Below are positions 57,809 through 64,000 of a stretch of 64,000 nucleotides of DNA, piece after piece. Location of the stretch: NCBI GenBank assembly GCA_002389045.1, contig DGNS01000005.1, positions 106,288 through 170,287 of the forward strand. The letters are read 5' to 3'. Origin of the DNA: Thiotrichaceae bacterium UBA4486. GTDB lineage: Bacteria; Pseudomonadota; Gammaproteobacteria; Eutrophobiales; Eutrophobiaceae. Both the position numbers and the translations under genes were made by a program. Numbering within the stretch: position 1 is the first letter of the stretch; the number at the start of each line of letters is the position of its first letter. A model generated the notes under the pieces. It had not been told where the DNA came from, searched no databases, and saw only the letters and a program-made list of their open reading frames with translations.

Positions 57809-59113
57809 ATGATTTTTTTCCGGTCTGTACCGATCATCCTGATCAAATTCGTTTTTCTGATCCTGTTTCTGGCTACCAATGTACTGCTGGCCAGAATGCT
57901 ACCCGTTGCTGAATACGGCAGCTTCGTGTTTATCCTGTCACTGGTGACTGTTACCTCGATCATCATATCGCTGGGGTTGGAAAAGTATGTGGCAAAAACC
58001 CTGCAAATCTGTAAATCCGGGGCGGATAACCGAACTGTATCCATATTGATAACCGACAGCCTGATGCTCGTTTTTGTCATGACGCTACTGGTGTGCCCGG
58101 TATTGTATTATATCGTTCTACCGGCATCCCTTTTCGATATCGTACCCGCACATCTGTATATTCAGATATTCATCATTATTTTCATGGAAGCATTATTGCG
58201 CCTCTACAGGGGTATAACGATAGGAGTTGGCGTACCGGTACATTCAGAATTTTGCAGCCTGTTTATCAGGCCCCTGATTTTTATGCTTCTGGTTATTATT
58301 AATGCGACTGGCGAAACCGGCAGCATAACCATTACTGATACGATAACTTTCTACCTTGCCGCCTCGGTACTTGCTATATTTCCGACATTTTATTTTGGCG
58401 ATCTGCCCGCGGCCGGAAAGATGCTGTCACTGGTCCTGGTCAGCCCACGTCGATTGCCAGCACTGGCCGGTTTTGCCCTGGTTTTTTTGCTTACGGAAAT
58501 GGTTTTCGGTGTCTATGCCAATGTGGATATATTCATGGTCGGATTGATGCTTGATGCCGAGAGTTCGGGCATATATGGTATTGCGAACCGGGGAGGGTAT
58601 ATCATCGCTTTCATAGCGAGTGCATTTGCCATGGTTATGATGACAAGGACTTCTGAATTACATGCAAATAATAATATATCGCATCTGCAATCCGTCTTTT
58701 CCAGTACAAGTCTGTTGATGCTGACATCGAGCATTATCATATTTACGGTTTATCTGTTTTTTTCAGAGGCTATCCTCGGTTTTGTAGGAGTAGAGTACCT
58801 GTCTGCGAGAATGCCTCTGCTCATTTTGTCTCTGTCCCAGGTGTTAAGCGCGGCTTTTGGCCCCGTTGGAATACTTCTGATCATGACAGGTAATCAATGG
58901 CGGGTAATACAATGGCTGGCTACCGCGATTCTGCTGAATATTATTCTTAATCTGCTCTTTATACCGCAATTCGGTATCAATGCAGCCGCAGTCAATTCCC
59001 TGATAGTGATGGTATTCTGGAATTCAGTGCTGCTTTATATAGTCAGCCGGCATCTACAGTTGAAACCGGCACTGATCTCGGTGTTTCAGAATCATGCTGT
59101 CAAAACAAATTGA
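57809..59113 (+). CDS. Oligosaccharide flippase (Wzx-like)
   Basis: A 434-aa membrane protein with about 12-14 helices and a MATE/polysaccharide-transport layout (F-V-F-L-I-L-F-L-A-T-N-V-L-L-A-R-M-L-P-V-A-E-Y-G near the start, split here). It should flip lipid-linked glycans to the periplasm. The DNA looks AT-richer than its neighbours. The ATG at 57809 is 10 nt after DUF190 and lacks a ribosome site; an upstream frame overlapping DUF190 is not accepted. It overlaps the sulfotransferase by 20 nt. Confidence 0.85.
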   Translation: MIFFRSVPIILIKFVFLILFLATNVLLARMLPVAEYGSFVFILSLVTVTSIIISLGLEKYVAKTLQICKSGADNRTVSILITDSLMLVFVMTLLVCPVLYYIVLPASLFDIVPAHLYIQIFIIIFMEALLRLYRGITIGVGVPVHSEFCSLFIRPLIFMLLVIINATGETGSITITDTITFYLAASVLAIFPTFYFGDLPAAGKMLSLVLVSPRRLPALAGFALVFLLTEMVFGVYANVDIFMVGLMLDAESSGIYGIANRGGYIIAFIASAFAMVMMTRTSELHANNNISHLQSVFSSTSLLMLTSSIIIFTVYLFFSEAILGFVGVEYLSARMPLLILSLSQVLSAAFGPVGILLIMTGNQWRVIQWLATAILLNIILNLLFIPQFGINAAAVNSLIVMVFWNSVLLYIVSRHLQLKPALISVFQNHAVKTN

Positions 59114-59990
59114 TTTTTTCCTGGTTGGCGCTCCAAAGTGTGGAACCACCGCACTTTATAATGCCTTGTCACAGCATCCGGAAATCTATTTGCCTGCCGA
59201 GAAAGAGCTGCATTTCTTTGCTCCGGATTTTTATCCGGATGATTATATTACCTGGGAACAATATGATGCCCAGTTCAATAAATTCAGTCATGAACTTGTC
59301 ATGGGCGAGAGCTCGGTCTGGTATCTTTATTCCACCGAAGCGCCAAAACTGATTTACCGATACAATCAAAGAGCCAGAATCCTTATTGCGCTCAGGAATC
59401 CGGCTGATATGATTAAGTCACTACATAGTCAGTATCTGTTTGACAATGTTGAACCTTATACCGATTTGTCACAGGCATTGGCCCATGAGCCGGAACGAAA
59501 ACGGGGAGAATTGATTCCCGATACGGTATACAACCCCCGCATACTTTTTTATTCAGATATTATCGATTACTACGGTTACGTAAAAAAATATATGGAAACA
59601 TTTGGCAAGGAATGCGTCAAGGTGGTAATTTATGATGATTTTGCACGTGATCCGATGACTGTTGTCAGGGAAGCCTATGAGTTCCTGAATGTTGACTGTA
59701 GTTTTGAGCCTGTTGTCAGGAAAGTGAACATCAGAAAAAAATACAGAAGTGATATATTACGAACGCTGGCCAATCCTCCCTTTACAATCAAGCAGTTCTT
59801 CAGAAAACTGATTCCTTTCCAACTGAGACGATCGATAATAAAGACCATCAATTCTCTTAATGCCGTCGAATGTGACTGTGGCTGTGAATCAAAAGTAACT
59901 GAAGTGAATATTTTGTCTGAGCATCATCGTAAAAATATTATCCGGCTCGGAGAGTTGATCGATAAGGACCTGTCCGTCTGGTTAAAATAA
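59094..59990 (+). CDS. PAPS-dependent sulfotransferase
   Basis: A 298-aa enzyme that transfers sulfate from 3'-phosphoadenosine-5'-phosphosulfate. The 5' phosphosulfate loop F-L-V-G-A-P-K-C-G-T-T-A-L (9-21) and the 3' phosphate-binding A-L-R-N-P-A-D-M-I-K-S-L-H-S-Q-Y are clear, as in the heparan/chondroitin sulfotransferase-like fold. The C-terminal Cys cluster (C-D-C-G-C-E) is unusual. Likely acceptors are surface glycans made or flipped by its neighbours. Overlaps on both sides indicate a shared transcript. Confidence 0.92.
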   Translation: MLSKQIDFFLVGAPKCGTTALYNALSQHPEIYLPAEKELHFFAPDFYPDDYITWEQYDAQFNKFSHELVMGESSVWYLYSTEAPKLIYRYNQRARILIALRNPADMIKSLHSQYLFDNVEPYTDLSQALAHEPERKRGELIPDTVYNPRILFYSDIIDYYGYVKKYMETFGKECVKVVIYDDFARDPMTVVREAYEFLNVDCSFEPVVRKVNIRKKYRSDILRTLANPPFTIKQFFRKLIPFQLRRSIIKTINSLNAVECDCGCESKVTEVNILSEHHRKNIIRLGELIDKDLSVWLK

Positions 59991-61321
59991 TGACCGTTAC
60001 CGGACGACATGTAAACGGGCCTTTTTCTATTACCATTTACGCCAGTCTCGCACTTGTCGTATCACTTTATGTAACTGTCACCCCGGCTCTATTCGGTATC
60101 CATGTGAGACTGGGTCTGTCTGATCTCGTGTTACCTTTTTTTTGTGTCTATCTTGTATTTAGACGCGAGTATTTTTCTGCCTTGTTTCACGCAGATAAAT
60201 CCACCACATATCTGCTCGTACTGATTTCACTATGGATGCTGTTCAGCTTGTTAAATGGCTGGTACGAGACGGGAACTCTCGGCGCCTGGGCGCTGTTCAA
60301 CAAGACGGCCGGGTGGTTCATACTCTGCTGTTATTTTTTTCTCGGTGTTTTTATATCGATACGTAAAGTTTGCAGGGAAAAACTCATAAACTGCTTTATT
60401 TTCGGTGCCTGGCTGTTTTCAATCTATGCTCTCGCTGTTCACTGGGCACATATTTATGATTTTGATTCTATTGTGCCTGACCGGTATATCGGTAACTATC
60501 TGGGACGACCTGAAGCGCTGATGGGCAATCCGAATGCATTCGCTATTATTATCGGTATCGCACTGGTATTCCAACTACTGATGAGCAAGCGCCTGCCTGC
60601 TATACTGCCGCCCGCAGTGTATTCATGCGGACTCGGCCTGCTCATGCTGGTGTTCTTTTATAGCAGGTCCCGCAGCGCCTGGCTGGGACTTGTTATTGCA
60701 CTTGTTGCCTTGTTTATTGTCCGCAAGAAGTTACTACAACCGATAATTGCCGGGGTCGTGTCAGCGCTGTTGATAAATTTACTGGTATTTCATGCCCCCG
60801 ACTATTTAAGGCAGGTCATTAACTATTCCGGTGATAATGATTCAGCGCAGGGCGATTTCCGGCCGATAAGGAAATATGGAACCCAGAGTGAAATTCTCAA
60901 CCAGGATCATGGTATTAACGTACGCCTGGAACAATTGCAAACTGCTTTACGCTACTGGGCGCAGAATCCTTTTACCGGTCTGGGACTGGGTGGTTATCTG
61001 CACAGAAGTGTCGTCGAAGGTAATAATCCTGATCGCTATACCCTGCATAATTCGGCCCTGTGGCTGCTTGCCGAGACCGGGGCGACAGGCTTAATCCTGT
61101 TCAGTGTATTTTTTGTTCGACTGTTCTTGCATAATTACCGGCAGTATCAATCAGGGAATGAGTATTCCCTCTATGTGCTGTTGATGTTGATGTTTATGCT
61201 CGGGGCTTCCCAGGGGACAGAGATCCTCTATCAACGTTATTTATGGTTATTTCTCGGGTTGTCAGTACCCATCAGCATCAATATGAATAAACATTTACCT
61301 GATAACCCGGATGAACGGTAA
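59990..61321 (+). CDS. O-antigen ligase family protein
   Basis: A 443-aa polytopic protein (about 10-12 helices) with a large periplasmic loop (about 260-345) and the F-T-G-L-G-L-G-G-Y segment near 330, followed by T-L-H-N-S, as in WaaL/Wzy-type enzymes (the HN motif is part of the active site). It joins or polymerises lipid-linked glycans. The ATG overlaps the sulfotransferase stop. No glycosyltransferase gene lies alongside, so the set is incomplete here. Confidence 0.88.
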   Translation: MTVTGRHVNGPFSITIYASLALVVSLYVTVTPALFGIHVRLGLSDLVLPFFCVYLVFRREYFSALFHADKSTTYLLVLISLWMLFSLLNGWYETGTLGAWALFNKTAGWFILCCYFFLGVFISIRKVCREKLINCFIFGAWLFSIYALAVHWAHIYDFDSIVPDRYIGNYLGRPEALMGNPNAFAIIIGIALVFQLLMSKRLPAILPPAVYSCGLGLLMLVFFYSRSRSAWLGLVIALVALFIVRKKLLQPIIAGVVSALLINLLVFHAPDYLRQVINYSGDNDSAQGDFRPIRKYGTQSEILNQDHGINVRLEQLQTALRYWAQNPFTGLGLGGYLHRSVVEGNNPDRYTLHNSALWLLAETGATGLILFSVFFVRLFLHNYRQYQSGNEYSLYVLLMLMFMLGASQGTEILYQRYLWLFLGLSVPISINMNKHLPDNPDER

Positions 61322-61343
61322 AATACACAAATAATTACATTGA

Positions 61344-62663
<1,320 letters not shown>

Positions 62664-62690
62664 AGCGACCAGTAAGATTGGCTTCAATAT

Positions 62691-62767
62691 TCTGAAATCT
62701 CAGATCTGAAATCTGAAGTCTGAAATCTGAAGTCTGAAATCTGAAGTCTGAAATCTGAAGTCTGATC
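62691..62767. repeat. Eleven-unit heptamer array between serS and pntB
   Basis: Consecutive units TCTGAAA and TCTGAAG, nearly alternating (one variant TCTCAGA, last unit TCTGATC), 77 bp in all. The last unit includes part of the pntB stop codon. It fills most of the 102-bp convergent gap, and no terminator is seen. Confidence 0.93.
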
Positions 62768-64000
62768 AAGGTAACCCCTTGAACACCGCCTCCAGGCTTT
62801 CCTTGGCGTCACCGAACAGCATGCGCGTGTTCTCCTTGAAGAAGAGCGGGTTATCCACTCCGGCATAACCGCTGGCCATACTGCGCTTGAGAACGATGGT
62901 GGTTTTGCCTTTCCAGCATTCCAGCACCGGCATTCCGGCAATGGGGCTGTTCGGATCTTCCAGCGCGGACGGGTTAACAATGTCATTGGCGCCGATTACC
63001 ACGGAGACATCGATATTCGGGAAATCGTCGTTGATTTCCTCCATCTCGTAGACGATGTCATAAGGTACGTGGGCTTCGGCCAGCAATACATTCATGTGCC
63101 CCGGCATGCGCCCGGCCACCGGGTGAATACCAAAACGCACGTTAACGCCGGCATCGCGCAGGTGCTTGGTGATGTCATTGACCATATGCTGGGCCTGGGC
63201 CACGGCCATACCGTAGCCGGGGATGATCATGACTTCCTTCGCATTGGCCAGCAGGGTCGCTGTTTCCTCGGCATCAATGGGGAAGACTTCGCCCTGTTCG
63301 CCCTCTGCGGCCACCACGGTACCACCGCCGGTGCCAAAACCACCGGCGATAACGCTGAGGAAGTGCCGGTTCATGGCGCGGCACATGATGTAGCTGAGAA
63401 TGGCGCCGCTGCTGCCGACAAGCGCGCCGACCACGATCAGCAGATCGTTGGACAACATGAATCCGGTAGCCGAGGCCGCCCAGCCTGAATAACTGTTGAG
63501 CATGGAGACCACGACGGGCATGTCAGCACCGCCGATGGCCATGACCATGTGCACGCCAAAGGCGAGGGCGATGAGTGTCATGGCCAGCAACTGCCAGGTG
63601 CCTTCACCGTGTTCGGCGGCAGCCAGGAAGGAATCACCCAGCCAGATGGCGAGAATTAACAGAGCCAGGTTCAGGAAATGGCGCGCCGGCAGAATCAGCG
63701 GTTTGCCGCCGATTTTGCCGCTGAGTTTACCGAAAGCGATAACCGAACCGGAGAACGTCACCGCGCCAATGAGTATACCGATGTATATTTCCACTTCGTG
63801 GATAACTTTTTCCACGCCGACGAGGTGGCTCTCACCCATGAAATTAACGTAACCCACCAGCACCGCGGCCAGTCCGACCAGGCTGTGCAGGATGGCGACC
63901 AGTTCCGGCATCTGTGTCATCGCGACTTTCCGTGCCAGGATGAGACCGACCGTACCGCCAAGCAGCATGGCGATAATGATCAGTGCGTAACTCGTAGTCC
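62766..64000 (-). CDS. pntB: NAD(P) transhydrogenase beta subunit (N-terminus beyond the window)
   Basis: The frame stays open to the right edge, so the true start lies outside; ~411 residues are visible. It uses the proton gradient to reduce NADP+ with NADH. The membrane part has [21 protein letters not shown] (split), and the C-terminal NADP-binding domain has [12 protein letters not shown] and [17 protein letters not shown]. The stop lies inside the heptamer array. A PntA partner should lie further right. Confidence 0.95.
   Translation of the reverse strand, partial: TTSYALIIIAMLLGGTVGLILARKVAMTQMPELVAILHSLVGLAAVLVGYVNFMGESHLVGVEKVIHEVEIYIGILIGAVTFSGSVIAFGKLSGKIGGKPLILPARHFLNLALLILAIWLGDSFLAAAEHGEGTWQLLAMTLIALAFGVHMVMAIGGADMPVVVSMLNSYSGWAASATGFMLSNDLLIVVGALVGSSGAILSYIMCRAMNRHFLSVIAGGFGTGGGTVVAAEGEQGEVFPIDAEETATLLANAKEVMIIPGYGMAVAQAQHMVNDITKHLRDAGVNVRFGIHPVAGRMPGHMNVLLAEAHVPYDIVYEMEEINDDFPNIDVSVVIGANDIVNPSALEDPNSPIAGMPVLECWKGKTTIVLKRSMASGYAGVDNPLFFKENTRMLFGDAKESLEAVFKGLP

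Noticed and set aside
62691..62767. CRISPR array
   Set aside because: Units are 7 bp without spacers, and no cas gene is present; it is a simple tandem repeat.

Overview
The window is chromosomal DNA from a gammaproteobacterium, almost entirely housekeeping and physiological genes. The Gram-negative envelope genes (lolA, lolC-lolD, lpxK, kdsB, O-antigen ligase) and several conserved orders support this: comEC-exbB-exbD-lpxK-trm112-kdsB, aat-bpt-infA, and trxB-ftsK-lolA-rarA-crcB-serS. The left edge carries homologues of the methanofuran enzymes MfnF and MfnE around a p-aminobenzoate synthase (PabB). This suggests tetrahydromethanopterin/methylofuran-linked C1 metabolism, i.e. a methylotroph or methanotroph. 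Two phasin-like proteins suggest polyhydroxyalkanoate granules. No tRNA, rRNA, insertion sequence, prophage or CRISPR array was recognised.

Layout. 0-4 kb: C1-cofactor genes, then a chemotaxis receptor behind a near-consensus sigma-28 promoter. 4-8.4 kb: nrdA-nrdB (class Ia ribonucleotide reductase), with a promoter, two NrdR boxes and a perfect DnaA box upstream. 8.4-17.4 kb: signalling and stress genes (REC-PAS, CDGSH protein, MFS transporter, a double J-domain/zinc/PilZ fusion, tRNA hydroxylase TrhO, EAL-CBS-GGDDF protein, peroxiredoxin) plus a decayed HAD-hydrolase pseudogene. 17.4-29.6 kb: radical SAM protein, phasin, periplasmic MsrB, DUF4139 and MORN proteins, NnrU, photolyase, macrodomain protein, GGDEF-EAL protein, Tat-exported propeller, second phasin-like protein, host-attachment-type protein. 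29.8-38.8 kb: tsaB diverging from lolCD, DUF2062, then comEC to kdsB. 39-44 kb: infA, the two N-degron transferases, a DUF482 protein, a Tat-exported histone-deacetylase-like enzyme. 44-51.2 kb: AbgT transporter, hydrolase, quinone oxidoreductase, and a tightly coupled four-gene cassette (CDP-alcohol phosphatidyltransferase, ketopantoate-reductase-like, epimerase, flippase-like) that looks like an unassigned polar-lipid pathway. 51.4-64 kb: trxB, ftsK, lolA, rarA, crcB-DUF190, a flippase/sulfotransferase/O-antigen-ligase islet, serS and the 3' part of pntB.

Two non-genic signals stand out. First, between 47.5 and 62.8 kb there are several unrelated tandem arrays that all have a period of 7 bp (one mixes 7 and 8). 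They lie in short intergenic gaps, against start codons, inside the lolA signal-peptide codons and inside the 3' end of serS. Second, a structured intergenic element of about 105 bp occurs twice (28.9 and 38.8 kb) with conserved ends and hairpin arms that differ in sequence but still pair.
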